A stretch of DNA of 64,000 nt, from contig OY282444.1 of the NCBI GenBank assembly GCA_958296125.1, positions 4,001,623-4,065,622 of the forward strand, in the 5' to 3' direction. This DNA comes from an uncultured Poribacteria bacterium. GTDB lineage: Bacteria; Poribacteria; WGA-4E; PCPOR2b. Positions 36,695 to 45,611 of this stretch are shown here, one piece after another. Below the pieces are notes generated by a model. The model was given only the letters and a program-made list of their open reading frames with translations, searched no databases and was not told where the DNA came from. The translations under genes and the position numbers were made by a program. Each line of letters opens with the position of its first letter. The stretch's first letter is position 1.

Positions 36695-37825
36695 TTATCG
36701 GTCTTGCACAGACCCATCAAAGCCGATCGGTGTATCCAGCACTTTGTCCTGAACGGGGTAGCTCAAAGCTGCTTCGTTCAGCTCAATACCTAATCCGGGT
36801 CCCTCGGGCACCGTCAGATAGCCGTCCTTCAGCTCCAACGATTCAACAAGCAAATCGCTCTTCGGCGGCTCCGACTCGCCGGTGTACTCCTGAAGTGCGA
36901 AATTTGGGATCGACGCATCCAACTGCACACACGCTGCCGTGCTCACCGGGCTAAGCGGGTTGTGTGGAATAACTTTAATGTGGTGCGCCTCCGCCATCCC
37001 CGCCACCTTCTTGCACCCTGAAAGCCCGCCGCAGAGGCATAGGTCGGGGCGGATATAGGAGGTCGCCTTGGCTTGCAGGAGTTGTTGATACTCAAAGAGG
37101 CTTGCGAATCGCTCGCCTGTTGCGATAGGCAGGTTGCACTGTTCCTGCACGTCACCCATAATCGCCGGGCTGTCGGGCAACATTGGGTCTTCGTAGAAGT
37201 AAGGGTTGAACTGTTCCAACCGCCGTCCGAGCCAGATTGACTCTGCGGGGTTCATCTGCCGGTGAATTTCGACGCAGATATCGACCGAATTGCCGACAGC
37301 ATCGCGGACCGCCCCCACGCGACGCACTGCCTCATCTGCCCATTCTGAGTAGGATTTATGGAGGTGGAAGTCTTGGGGGAATGGCGAGAAACGAAGGGCA
37401 GTGAAGCCTTGGTCCGCCTTTTTCACGGCATCTGCTACTAGGTTATCCAAGGTTGTGCCGCCCACGTGCATGTAACAACGGACGCGGTGGCGCGTCATAC
37501 CTCCCATGAGGTCATAGATTGGCACCCCCAGTCGCTTCCCTTTGATGTCCCACAGTGCGATGTCAATAGCTGAAAGCGCGCCTTGAATGACCGCGCCCAT
37601 AAAGTGCGATGAGCGATACAGCCATTGGTAGTGGTGTTCGATGAGCGACGGATCTTTGCCGATCAGATACGGTGACATGACCTCTAGCATCGTCTGGGTT
37701 GGGCGTTGCCAGCCGTGAACCCCGCCCTCGCCAATCCCAACTGTCCCGTCTTCGCAGTGAATCTTTACCAAAAGCCAGCGATCCCAAAGAATCGTTTCTA
37801 CACGTTCAATCCTTGTTTTCTGCAT
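36695..37825 (-). CDS. Enolase-superfamily sugar-acid dehydratase, galactonate dehydratase-like
   Basis: The 376-residue protein has the capping domain, ALWDIKGKRLGVPIYDLMGG, the metal ligands (CVEIHRQ, YEDPML, TGERF) and the catalytic His in VIPHNPLSPVSTAA. The EIHR and PHNPLSPV blocks resemble D-galactonate/D-gluconate-type dehydratases, so dehydration of an aldonic acid to a 2-keto-3-deoxy acid is likely. AAAGGG precedes the ATG. It follows the PhyH gene in genome order, with 67 bp between them on the same strand. Confidence 0.85.
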   Translation of the reverse strand: MQKTRIERVETILWDRWLLVKIHCEDGTVGIGEGGVHGWQRPTQTMLEVMSPYLIGKDPSLIEHHYQWLYRSSHFMGAVIQGALSAIDIALWDIKGKRLGVPIYDLMGGMTRHRVRCYMHVGGTTLDNLVADAVKKADQGFTALRFSPFPQDFHLHKSYSEWADEAVRRVGAVRDAVGNSVDICVEIHRQMNPAESIWLGRRLEQFNPYFYEDPMLPDSPAIMGDVQEQCNLPIATGERFASLFEYQQLLQAKATSYIRPDLCLCGGLSGCKKVAGMAEAHHIKVIPHNPLSPVSTAACVQLDASIPNFALQEYTGESEPPKSDLLVESLELKDGYLTVPEGPGLGIELNEAALSYPVQDKVLDTPIGFDGSVQDR

Positions 37826-37880
37826 ATTGCCCTTTCTTTTTGTATGAGCTCCGTATCCGTTTGTATGAGCTCCGTATCCG

Positions 37881-37957
37881 TGGGTCGGGCTTCCTAGCCC
37901 GACTGACCCAGTGAACCCATGAACAAATTATTTTCACGGATCACGTTTCACGCCCTT
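37881..37957 (+). repeat. Dispersed hairpin repeat, copy B
   Basis: GTCGGGC, loop TTCCTA, GCCCGAC is a perfect 7-bp stem (37884-37903) flanked by TGGG and CCCA, followed by sequence shared with 35703-35770. No T tract is seen, so it is a repeat rather than a terminator. Confidence 0.55.
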
Positions 37958-38034
37958 CGCGTGTGCCCCGTTCTTTTGAGATGAACCGCTCCTGTTCGTA
38001 TGTGAGCAGCCCCGCAGATCCTACCCACTCAATG

Positions 38035-38832
38035 TCAAGAAAGCTCAAGCACCTGCCCATCATACGCCAAATAGACATTTTCGGGTAGATCAATGTCCTG
38101 TTCCGCGCACTGATCCGGAAAGTGATGATGGTCGAGCCGATGCATGATGTGCGTAAAGTAGGCATGCTTGGGCTGCAGGGCTCCAACAACTTCGAGTGCT
38201 TCCCCGACCGAGAAATGGGTTGGATGGCGTGGATTGAAGCTGAGCGCATCAATGATTAGTAAATCGATGCCTTGCAGCAAGGCTTTAGAAGAATCGGGCA
38301 GCCGTTTCACATCGGGCACGTAGCCGAAGTTACCGATTCGGTAGCCGTAGGTTTGGACAGCGGCGTGTTCAACCGGAATCGGGATGAGCTCAAACCCGTG
38401 TAATTGGAATGGTGCTTCGACGATGTTGGGCAGCAGGTGCCCTACGCCTCCCCCCTGAAAGGTTTCTTTGCTAAACATATAATCAAAATTGCGCTGCAGG
38501 ATGCGGATGGTTTGCTCCGGACCGTAGATGGGCATGTCCATCTGTTGTTTCCGGCACGGCATGACGATGTCGTTTGTCCCGCTCACATGGTCTGCGTGGC
38601 AATGGGTAAAGACAACAGCGTCAATCCACTCAATTTCGTTGCGGTCAATCTGGTCTATGAAGTTGGGACCGAGATCGAATTGCAGATGCTTCTCATCCTT
38701 TTCGATGTGAATTGATGGGCGCGTCCGATAATTTTTGGACCCGAACTTTCGGGCATCTTGACAGGTTTCACATTCGCACTTATATTCGGGAACACCTGTC
38801 GAAGTGCCTGAACCGAGAACCGTAATTTTCAT
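38035..38832 (-). CDS. MBL-fold metal-dependent hydrolase, PhnP-like
   Basis: The 265-residue protein starts VLGSGTSTGVP and carries the Cys-rich insert CECETC typical of PhnP-type phosphodiesterases, then the zinc motif THCHADH (about 81-87), further His ligands (PVEHAA, HIMHRLDHHH) and Asp in DALSF. PhnP hydrolyses cyclic phosphodiesters of ribose in phosphonate breakdown; other relatives have different targets, and no phn genes are nearby. The ATG at 38832 with GGGGGGA upstream is chosen over an upstream ATG four codons earlier. Confidence 0.83.
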   Translation of the reverse strand: MKITVLGSGTSTGVPEYKCECETCQDARKFGSKNYRTRPSIHIEKDEKHLQFDLGPNFIDQIDRNEIEWIDAVVFTHCHADHVSGTNDIVMPCRKQQMDMPIYGPEQTIRILQRNFDYMFSKETFQGGGVGHLLPNIVEAPFQLHGFELIPIPVEHAAVQTYGYRIGNFGYVPDVKRLPDSSKALLQGIDLLIIDALSFNPRHPTHFSVGEALEVVGALQPKHAYFTHIMHRLDHHHFPDQCAEQDIDLPENVYLAYDGQVLELS

Positions 38833-39081
38833 ATATCCCCCCATGTCCTGTTGAGAATTGCTGCCAGAACCCCTGCGGATTGTGGCAGGCTTTATGATAT
38901 ATCAGGCGGGGGAAGAATGCAACATCAAAATCGTATCAGGATTCGCAGGCTTCTTGGTCCCGATGCTTCATTGGGGATTCAAGGATTAACAAGAGGTTGG
39001 CGATAGATGTGAGCGGCCACGCCCTCAACGGTCTTTACTTTCAAGGGAATATGAAGCTGATGCTGGTATTGACCAGAGATA

Positions 39082-39284
39082 TTATTCTGCAAGGGTGGAC
39101 GGTGTGAGCTCCCACAGGAGGATCGTGCCGTCGCCGCTGCCACTGGCCAGTGCCCTCCCATCGGGACTGAACGCTACGCTTGAGACCCCACCCATATGCC
39201 CGGTGAGGGTGCGTTTGTGTGCGCCCGTGTTCACATCCCACAGCCGAACCGTATTGTCGCCACTGCTACTGGCCAGTGCCCCCC
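39082..39284 (-). pseudogene. Out-of-frame 3' end of the giant WD40 gene
   Basis: After the C6 tract at 39279-39284 the WD40 reading continues in another frame ([19 protein letters not shown]...[12 protein letters not shown], stop at 39082). All sister units read gccctcccatcggg, but here a T is missing (gccccccatcggg). Adding one base restores the last one and a half blades and gives a product of about 1246 residues. Confidence 0.8.
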
Positions 39285-42200
39285 ATCGGGACTGAACGCT
39301 ACGCTTGTGACCGAACTTGTATGCCCGGTGAGGGTGCGTTTGTGCGCGCCCGTGTTCACATCCCACAGCCGCACCGTCTGGTCGCCACTCCCACTAGCCA
39401 GTGTGTTTCCATCGGGACTGAATGCTACGCTTCTGACCGAATCCGTATGCCCGGTGAGGGTGCGTTTGTGCGTTCCCATGTTCACATCCCACAGCCGCAC
39501 CGTCTCGTCGTTGTAACCTCCAGCACTAGCCAGTATGTTTCCATCGGGGCTGAACGCTACGCTTGAGACCCCACCCGTATGCCCGGTGAGGGTGCGTTTG
39601 TGCGCGCCCGTGTTCACGTCCCACAGCCGCACCGTGCTGTCATTACTCCCACTAGCCAGTGTGTTTCCATCGGGGCTGAACGCTACGCTTTCGACATCCC
39701 CCGTATGCCCGGTGAGGGTGCGTTTGTGCACGCCTATGTTCGCCTCCCACAGCCGCACCGTATCGTCCCAACCCCCACTACTGGCCAGTGTATTTCCATC
39801 GGGACTGAACGCTACGCTTAAGACCCAATCTGTATCGGTGAGGGTGCGTTTGTGCGTTCCCGTGTTCACATCCCACAGCCGCACCGTATCGTCCACACTC
39901 CCACTGGCCAGTGTATTTCCATCGGGACTGAACGCTACGCTTGAGACCGAATCCGTATGCCCGGTGAGGGTGCGTTTGTGCGCGCCCGTGTTCACGTCCC
40001 ACAGCCGCACCGTCCGGTCCCAACTCCCACTGGCGAGTGTGTTTCCATCGGGACTGAACGCTATGCTATTGACATCCCTCGTATGCCCGGTGAGGGTGCG
40101 TTTGTGCGCGCCCGTGTTCACATCCCACAGCCGCACCGTGTCGTCGGCACCCCCACTGGCTAGGGTGTTTCCATCGGGGCTGAACGCTACGCTATTGACC
40201 CAATCCGCACGCCCGGTGAGGGTGCGTTTGTGCGCGTCCGTGTTCACATCCCACAGGAGGAGCGTGCCGCCCCCACTGGCGAGTGTGTTTCCATCGGGAC
40301 TGAACGCTATGCTATTGACATCCCTCGTATGCCCGGTGAGGGTGCGGGTGTTCACGCCTGTGTTCACCTCCCACAGCCGCACCGTCTGGTCCCAACTCCC
40401 ACTAGCGAGTGTGTTTCCATCGGGGCTGAACGCTATGCTTGTGACCGAACTTGTATGCCCGGTGAGGGTGCGGGTGTTCACGCTTGTGTTCACCTCCCAC
40501 AGCCGCACCGTGTCGTCGGCACTCCCACTAGCGAGTGTGTTTCCATCGGGACTGAACGCTACGCTATAGACCGAACTTGTATGCCCGGTGAGGGTGCGTT
40601 TGTGCACTCCCGTGTTCACATCCCACAGCCGCACTGTCCGGTCATCACTCCCACTGGCCAGTGCCCTCCCATCGGGACTGAACGCTACGCTATTGACATA
40701 CCCCGTATGCCCGGTCAACAGAGCGACCTCTTGATCTGTGGCGGTATCGTAGAGCCAAATACCGATGCCACTCGCCACCGCGAGCCGAGTGCCATCGGGA
40801 GAATACGCGATATTACCAGATAGCCGCCCTTTACCCAGGCGCGCTTTGGCACCTTCGGGTAGGTGCCATTGTGAGGAATCTTGGGCAAAGGTGTCCTGAT
40901 TGGTATCACCATTTGTGACTTGTGGGGTGTTTGTAGAAGCGGACGGTGTGAGCTCCCACAGGAGAATCGTGCCGTCGTTACTCCCACTAGCAAGTGCCCT
41001 CCCATCGGGACTGAACGATACGCTAAAGACATCCCTCGTATGCCCGGTGAGGGTGCGTTTGTGTGCCCCCGTGTTCACGTCCCACAGCCGCACCGTATCG
41101 TCCAAACTCCCACTCCCACTAGCCAGTGTGTTTCCATCGGGGCTGAACGCTACGCTACTGACATCCCCCGTATGCCCGGTGAGGGTGCGTTTGTGCGCGC
41201 CCGTGTTGACATCCCACAGCCGCACCGTCTCGTCGTGACTCCCACTGGCCAGTGCCCTCCCATCGGGACTGAACGCTACGCTCCAGACCGAACTTGTATG
41301 CCCGGTGAGGGTGTGTTTGTGCGCGCCCGTGTTGACATCCCACAGCCGCACCGTCTCGTCCAAACTCCCAGTGGCGAGTGTGTTTCCATCGGGGCTGAAC
41401 GCTACGCTTGAGACCCCCTCCGTATGCCCGGTGAGGGTGTGTTTGTGCGCGCCCGTGTTGACATCCCACAGCCGCACCGTAGTGTCGTAACTCCCAGTGG
41501 CGAGTGTGTTTCCATCGGGGCTGAACGCTACGCTTGAGACCCCCTCCGTATGCCCGGTGAGGGTGTGTTTGTGCGCGCCCGTGTTCACGTCCCACAGCCG
41601 CACCGTATGGTCGTAACTCCCAGTGGCGAGTGTGTTTCCATCGGGGCTGAACGCTACGCTTGTGACATAATCCGTATGCCCGGTGAGGGTGCGTTTGTGC
41701 GCGCCCGTGTTCACTTTCCACAGCCGCACTGTCTGGTCTTTACTCCCACTAGCCAATGTGTTCCCATCGGGGCTGAACGCTACGCTTCTGACCGCACTCG
41801 TATGCCCGGTGAGGGTGTGTTTGTGCGCCCCCGTGTTCACGTCCCACAGCCGCACCGTATCGTCCGTATCGTCCCAATTCCCACTCCCAGTGGCGAGTGT
41901 GTTTCCATCGGGGCTGAACGCTACGCTATTGACAGAATCCGTATGCCCGGTGAGGGTGCGTTTGTGCGCCCCCGTGTTCACATCCCACAGCCGCACCGTA
42001 TCGTCCCAACTCCCAGTGGCGAGTGTGTTTCCATCGGGGCTGAACGCTATGCTAAAGACAGACCTCGTATGCCCGGTGAGGGTGCGTTTGTGTGCTCCCG
42101 TGTTCACCTCCCACAGCCGCACCGTAGCGTCCGAACTCCCACTAGCGAGTGTGTTTCCATCGGGACTGAACGCTACGCTATTGACCCAAGCCGTATGCCC

Positions 42201-42600
42201 GGTGAGGGTGCGTTGGTGCGCTCCCGTGTTCACCTTCCACAGCCGCACCGTAGTGTCCCAACTCCCACTAGCCAGTGCCCTCCCATCGGGACTGAACGCT
42301 ACGCTTCTGACCGAATCCGTATGCCCGGTGAGGGTGCGTTTGTGTGCTCCCGTGTTCACCTCCCACAGCCGCACCGTAGCGTCGTCACTCCCACTGGCCA
42401 GTGCCCTCCCATCGGGACTGAACGCTACGTTTGTGACTCCCTCCGTATGCCCGGTGAGGGTGCGTTTGTGCGCGCCCGTGTTCACCTCCCACAGCCGCAC
42501 CGTATTGTCCCAACTCCCACTAGCCAGTGCCCTCCCATCGGGACTGAACGCTACGCTCGTGACTCCCTCCGTATGTCCGGTCAACAGAGCGATTTCTTGA
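39150..42600 (-). repeat. WD40-coding tandem repeat (126-bp units)
   Basis: About 28 units of roughly 126 bp, each coding one blade, with many stretches of more than 30 identical bases between units. The open frames on the opposite strand are by-products of this repetition. Confidence 0.9.
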
Positions 42601-42821
42601 CCGGTAGCGGTATCGTAGAGCCAAATACCGATGGCACTCGCCACCGCGAGCCGAGTGCCATCGGGAGAATACGCAATATTACCAGATATCCCGCCTTTAC
42701 CCAGGCGCGCTTTGGCACCTTCGGGTAGGTGCCATTGTGAGGAATCTTGGGCGAAGGTGTTTGGTGGAAACGTGAACGTCATAAAAATAAGTGCAAGCAT
42801 CCAAGAAAGTATTGTTTTCAT
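39231..42821 (-). CDS. Giant secreted WD40-repeat protein made of two fused 14-blade units, frameshifted near the end
   Basis: As read, it is 1196 residues. It has a signal peptide (about 1-25, cut after TFAQ), then a 14-blade WD40 region with a closing blade [12 protein letters not shown] (about 625). A remnant dockerin start ([12 protein letters not shown]) follows, joined to a second copy of the mature N-terminus ([21 protein letters not shown], about 640) and a second WD40 region cut by a frameshift at about residue 1179. Dockerin and sorting tails seen in the gene at 398 are absent. GGAGA precedes the ATG. Blades are 42 residues and very uniform ([20 protein letters not shown]). Role unknown; protein binding at the cell surface is likely. 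Confidence 0.88.
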   Translation of the reverse strand: MKTILSWMLALIFMTFTFPPNTFAQDSSQWHLPEGAKARLGKGGISGNIAYSPDGTRLAVASAIGIWLYDTATGQEIALLTGHTEGVTSVAFSPDGRALASGSWDNTVRLWEVNTGAHKRTLTGHTEGVTNVAFSPDGRALASGSDDATVRLWEVNTGAHKRTLTGHTDSVRSVAFSPDGRALASGSWDTTVRLWKVNTGAHQRTLTGHTAWVNSVAFSPDGNTLASGSSDATVRLWEVNTGAHKRTLTGHTRSVFSIAFSPDGNTLATGSWDDTVRLWDVNTGAHKRTLTGHTDSVNSVAFSPDGNTLATGSGNWDDTDDTVRLWDVNTGAHKHTLTGHTSAVRSVAFSPDGNTLASGSKDQTVRLWKVNTGAHKRTLTGHTDYVTSVAFSPDGNTLATGSYDHTVRLWDVNTGAHKHTLTGHTEGVSSVAFSPDGNTLATGSYDTTVRLWDVNTGAHKHTLTGHTEGVSSVAFSPDGNTLATGSLDETVRLWDVNTGAHKHTLTGHTSSVWSVAFSPDGRALASGSHDETVRLWDVNTGAHKRTLTGHTGDVSSVAFSPDGNTLASGSGSLDDTVRLWDVNTGAHKRTLTGHTRDVFSVSFSPDGRALASGSNDGTILLWELTPSASTNTPQVTNGDTNQDTFAQDSSQWHLPEGAKARLGKGRLSGNIAYSPDGTRLAVASGIGIWLYDTATDQEVALLTGHTGYVNSVAFSPDGRALASGSDDRTVRLWDVNTGVHKRTLTGHTSSVYSVAFSPDGNTLASGSADDTVRLWEVNTSVNTRTLTGHTSSVTSIAFSPDGNTLASGSWDQTVRLWEVNTGVNTRTLTGHTRDVNSIAFSPDGNTLASGGGTLLLWDVNTDAHKRTLTGRADWVNSVAFSPDGNTLASGGADDTVRLWDVNTGAHKRTLTGHTRDVNSIAFSPDGNTLASGSWDRTVRLWDVNTGAHKRTLTGHTDSVSSVAFSPDGNTLASGSVDDTVRLWDVNTGTHKRTLTDTDWVLSVAFSPDGNTLASSGGWDDTVRLWEANIGVHKRTLTGHTGDVESVAFSPDGNTLASGSNDSTVRLWDVNTGAHKRTLTGHTGGVSSVAFSPDGNILASAGGYNDETVRLWDVNMGTHKRTLTGHTDSVRSVAFSPDGNTLASGSGDQTVRLWDVNTGAHKRTLTGHTSSVTSVAFSPDGGHWPVAVATIRFGCGM

Positions 42822-42870
42822 TATGTTGTTCTCCGTTTTGGAAACTGATTGTTAACAAGTTACAAAGTAG

Positions 42871-42890
42871 GGTTCAACGATCGTTGAACC
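42871..42890. promoter_or_regulatory. Perfect 20-bp palindrome upstream of the giant WD40 gene
   Basis: GGTTCAACGATCGTTGAACC, 50 bp before the WD40 ATG. One arm supplies a -35-like TTGAAC followed after 17 bp by a weak TAACAA. A dimeric regulator site is the simplest reading. Confidence 0.5.
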
Positions 42891-43134
42891 TTGCTAGTGT
42901 GTAGCTTCTAATATGGTAAACGAAAACTACAAACCCTGCAAGCAGAAATACACTCTCACAGCACATAAACTTCATCGGGTATGTTGAACGGGGGTAGCAC
43001 GCGCCATCGATCAAAACCCTACAGCGGATCGGTGTTCCCTCCTAAAGTATGTCAAAGCCACCTCCGCATTTTTTCCTTGATTATTTCCTCAGAATCGCCT
43101 ATCATCCCTGAAGTGCTAACTATGTAAGCCGATC

Positions 43135-43154
43135 GGCGAGTTTGGAAACTCGCC
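43135..43154. repeat. Hairpin repeat GGCGAGTTT-GG-AAACTCGCC
   Basis: A perfect 9-bp stem with a 2-base loop, followed by CTACAAAC. It belongs to the same style of intergenic hairpin as 20339, 37884 and 55908. Confidence 0.55.
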
Positions 43155-43218
43155 CTACAAACAGTCCATGGCTAAAGGGGGGCATCTGCTACGGGTTTCC
43201 AAGCCCGACACCCGTAAA

Positions 43219-44193
43219 ATGAAACCGATGCAGCACATTCTGTTGGACACCGATATCGGCGTGGACGATGCCCTGGCAATCATCCTCGCGCTCAATTCGC
43301 CGGAGTTGAAGGTGGAAGCGATAACTTCCGTTAGCGGCAATGTCCATGTCGATCTCTGCACGCGCAATTTGCTGATGACGCTCGAAGCGATGCGGGTGCG
43401 TGAATATCCGATCTGTGCCAAGGGGGAGTCGCAGCCACTGATTAAACCGCTTGTGACCGCGGCACATGTTCACGGATCGGATGGACTTGGAGATGTGACA
43501 CGGTTGTTGACGACCGATGGCTCACGTCTCTACCCAGACCCCGAACCGCAGTTAGCAGCGATGGCCGCCGTTGACCTCATCATAGACCTCGCCGGGCAGT
43601 ATCCGGATGAACTCATTCTCGTTCCAGTTGGGCCGCTGACAAACATCGCCAAAGCGATGATCAAACATCCAGCGCGGATGCGGAGAGTTCGTGAGATTGT
43701 GTTGATGGGAGGGGCCTTTGAAACTTATGGGAACGTCACAACAACTGCTGAATTTAACATCTTTGCCGACCCGCACGCAGCACAACTGGTTCTCGATTTT
43801 GGTGTGCCGATCACGATGGTGCCGCTGGATGTAACACACCAAGTTATTCTGACGGGAAAACGCTTGGACGCTGAAATTGGTGAACGGGACGATAGATTAT
43901 CGCAATTTCTCCGAGACGCGACGCGAGCCACTATGGAATATCATCAGTCCCACGAAAGATTTTATGGAACCTACATTCATGATGCGCTTCCCATTGGTCT
44001 ACTGACCTCCCCCGAATTTTTTGAGACGGTGGAGGCTTTCGTTCAGGTAGAAACCTCAGGTGATTTGACGCAGGGAATGACCATCGCCGATTTACGGTCC
44101 GAAAGACCCCGCCCAAAACCCAACGCTCGCGTCTGCGTGAGAGTGCACGCTGAAGCTTTCCTACGACACTTCTTTGATCGGATACTACGATAG
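43219..44193 (+). CDS. Inosine-uridine preferring nucleoside hydrolase family protein
   Basis: The 324-residue product (from the ATG at 43219) has the calcium-binding N-terminal motif LLDTDIGVDDALAI, the VGPLTNIAKAM loop, MGGAF followed by EFNIFADPHAA, and a late His-Asp (YIHDALP). These hydrolases split the N-glycosidic bond of ribonucleosides, feeding salvage. The frame is open back to 43168, but MKPMQHILLDTD fits the family start better; no strong ribosome site is visible for either. Confidence 0.85.
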   Translation: MKPMQHILLDTDIGVDDALAIILALNSPELKVEAITSVSGNVHVDLCTRNLLMTLEAMRVREYPICAKGESQPLIKPLVTAAHVHGSDGLGDVTRLLTTDGSRLYPDPEPQLAAMAAVDLIIDLAGQYPDELILVPVGPLTNIAKAMIKHPARMRRVREIVLMGGAFETYGNVTTTAEFNIFADPHAAQLVLDFGVPITMVPLDVTHQVILTGKRLDAEIGERDDRLSQFLRDATRATMEYHQSHERFYGTYIHDALPIGLLTSPEFFETVEAFVQVETSGDLTQGMTIADLRSERPRPKPNARVCVRVHAEAFLRHFFDRILR

Positions 44194-44252
44194 GTAGGAA
44201 TAAAAAACGCCGCTCATGTTAAACATGTTAAGGGGAGTTAGAGGGGGTAATT

Positions 44253-44627
44253 ATGGAATGGGTGCTAAATCTTTTTTCCGAATATCTTGAAAACGATTTC
44301 AAAAAACGCCTCGGCGTTCCCAAGCCGACGGTTGACCAGCTATGGGAAGTGTTCAAGGTGCTTTTTCCCACGACCTCCGCGCGTCTTTTGGTGCAAGAAC
44401 CGGTAGGCAACACGGTGAGATTCAAGCCCCTCGCCTTCTATCACGCCGACGAGATGGGACCGCTAATCGATGATCCGATGGGTTACATCAAAGACAATTT
44501 TGGTGGCGGGAAATTCAAAATTAACTTCTATCAGGGGATGCAGTTCATCGCAACAATAAACTTTAAGCCGGGGGGTCCTGAAATCTGGCGCGATTTGCCG
44601 GAGTTGGATGAGTCAGAAATACAATGA
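44253..44627 (+). CDS. Conserved-looking hypothetical protein
   Basis: This 124-residue protein has no family that I recognise. It is soluble, with a helical first half (LNLFSEYLENDFKKRLG) and a beta-rich second half ending in acidic residues. GAGGGGG precedes the ATG. Its last 4 bp overlap the start of the next gene (ATGA), so the two are translated together and probably work together. Confidence 0.7.
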   Translation: MEWVLNLFSEYLENDFKKRLGVPKPTVDQLWEVFKVLFPTTSARLLVQEPVGNTVRFKPLAFYHADEMGPLIDDPMGYIKDNFGGGKFKINFYQGMQFIATINFKPGGPEIWRDLPELDESEIQ

Positions 44628-45055
44628 ACTCTCAATCGACGCTTACAGAATGCCCAAGTTGTCATAGCAAAAACGTGCGGGCAGTCGGTAAAGATGAGTG
44701 GTTTTGCCTCGACTGCGATTGGGATAATCTGTCCGCCGTCACGGGAGAGATGGATGCATTGATTTCCACCCTGCGGCACGGCGACGCGGAGGCACGGCGA
44801 GAGGCAGCGCAGGCGTTAATCAATATCGGTGATTTTGAACGCCACCTTGCCACGAGTGATGACCTGACTCCTTTGCTCGAAGCCCTTGACGATATAGATG
44901 ACGATGTCCGCTATTTTGCAACCGTTGCGCTGGGGAAACTTGGGGATAGGCGTGCCCTGCCGAAACTGAAACAGGTCGCACGAGAGGATACCGCGACTTT
45001 AGCGCGAGAGGGGGCGAAAACTGCGATTGAACGACTCCGTTCCGAGGGTTTTTAA
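44624..45055 (+). CDS. Small zinc-ribbon and HEAT-repeat protein
   Basis: The 143-residue protein has an N-terminal zinc ribbon (CPSCHSKNV...WFCLDCDWD, Cys pairs about residues 10-13 and 28-31) followed by HEAT-like helical pairs (DAEARREAAQALINIG and DDDVRYFATVALGKLGDRRALPKL). HEAT repeats bind proteins or phycobilin-type cofactors; the pairing with a ribbon suggests an adaptor. It is translationally coupled to the previous gene. Confidence 0.75.
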   Translation: MNSQSTLTECPSCHSKNVRAVGKDEWFCLDCDWDNLSAVTGEMDALISTLRHGDAEARREAAQALINIGDFERHLATSDDLTPLLEALDDIDDDVRYFATVALGKLGDRRALPKLKQVAREDTATLAREGAKTAIERLRSEGF

Positions 45056-45095
45056 CTTGAAACTTGAAGAAATTCACAGGTGAACTAGGAAAAAA

Positions 45096-45512
45096 ATGAT
45101 TACCATCTCTGAATTACCCGCAGTGAATGCCACACTGAACGCGATCAGCACTATTCTGCTAATCGCTGGTTTCGTGATGATCCGGCGGCGCAAAATTATC
45201 GCCCACAGAAACTGTATGATTGCGGCGTTTGTGGTATCGGCGTTCTTCCTCACCTCCTATCTGATTTATCATTACCATGCCGGATCAACCCCTTTTGAAG
45301 GGAGTGGGTGGATACGTTCCGTCTACTTTGCCGTTCTCATCCCTCATATTATCCTCGCCGCTTCGATCCTCCCGCTTGCTTTGATAACGCTCTATCTCGC
45401 TTTACGGAAACGGTTTATCAAGCACCGGCGCATCGCCCGTTGGACGCTGCCGATATGGCTGTATGTCTCTGTAACCGGGATCATCGTTTATTGCATGCTC
45501 TACCATCTGTGA
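45096..45512 (+). CDS. DUF420 membrane protein
   Basis: The 138-residue protein has four membrane segments and the DUF420 hallmarks HRNCMIAAFVVSAFFLTSYLIYHY and HRRIARWTLPIWLYVSVTGIIVY, including conserved His residues. Members of this family (YozB/CtaM-like) are linked to cytochrome oxidase assembly. AGGAAAA precedes the ATG. The heme-related gene next door fits that role. Confidence 0.8.
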   Translation: MITISELPAVNATLNAISTILLIAGFVMIRRRKIIAHRNCMIAAFVVSAFFLTSYLIYHYHAGSTPFEGSGWIRSVYFAVLIPHIILAASILPLALITLYLALRKRFIKHRRIARWTLPIWLYVSVTGIIVYCMLYHL

Positions 45513-45611
45513 GAAAAACACAATTCGGTTTGAAATTGAGGAGGACGGTGTAGTATACTGTGAATCGAATCTACTAGAAAAATCAAAAGGAATAATGAGG
45601 AAAATAAATCC

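Larger units (their letters stand above)
42822..43218. other. Divergent intergenic region with hairpins
   Basis: These 397 bp between the leftward WD40 gene and the rightward nucleoside hydrolase contain a 20-bp palindrome (42871-42890) and a hairpin (43135-43154). No gene is visible. Confidence 0.6.

Noticed and set aside
38979-39161. Possible small gene after the giant WD40 gene
   Set aside because: Part of it is another frame of the WD40 tail, the rest has no similarity or ribosome site.
39535-40569. Second long plus-strand frame (344 codons) over the same repeats
   Set aside because: Same reason: antisense of the WD40 blades, without a sensible start or domain.
39150-42600. Possible CRISPR array because of regular repeats
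   Set aside because: Units are about 126 bp, coding, degenerate at regular codon positions and contain no unique spacers.
41550-42728. Long open frame (392 codons) on the plus strand over the giant WD40 gene
   Set aside because: It is the mirror of 126-bp coding repeats; the product is repetitive (MPGEGAFV..., PQPHR...) and lacks any family, and the minus-strand frame has full WD40 signatures.
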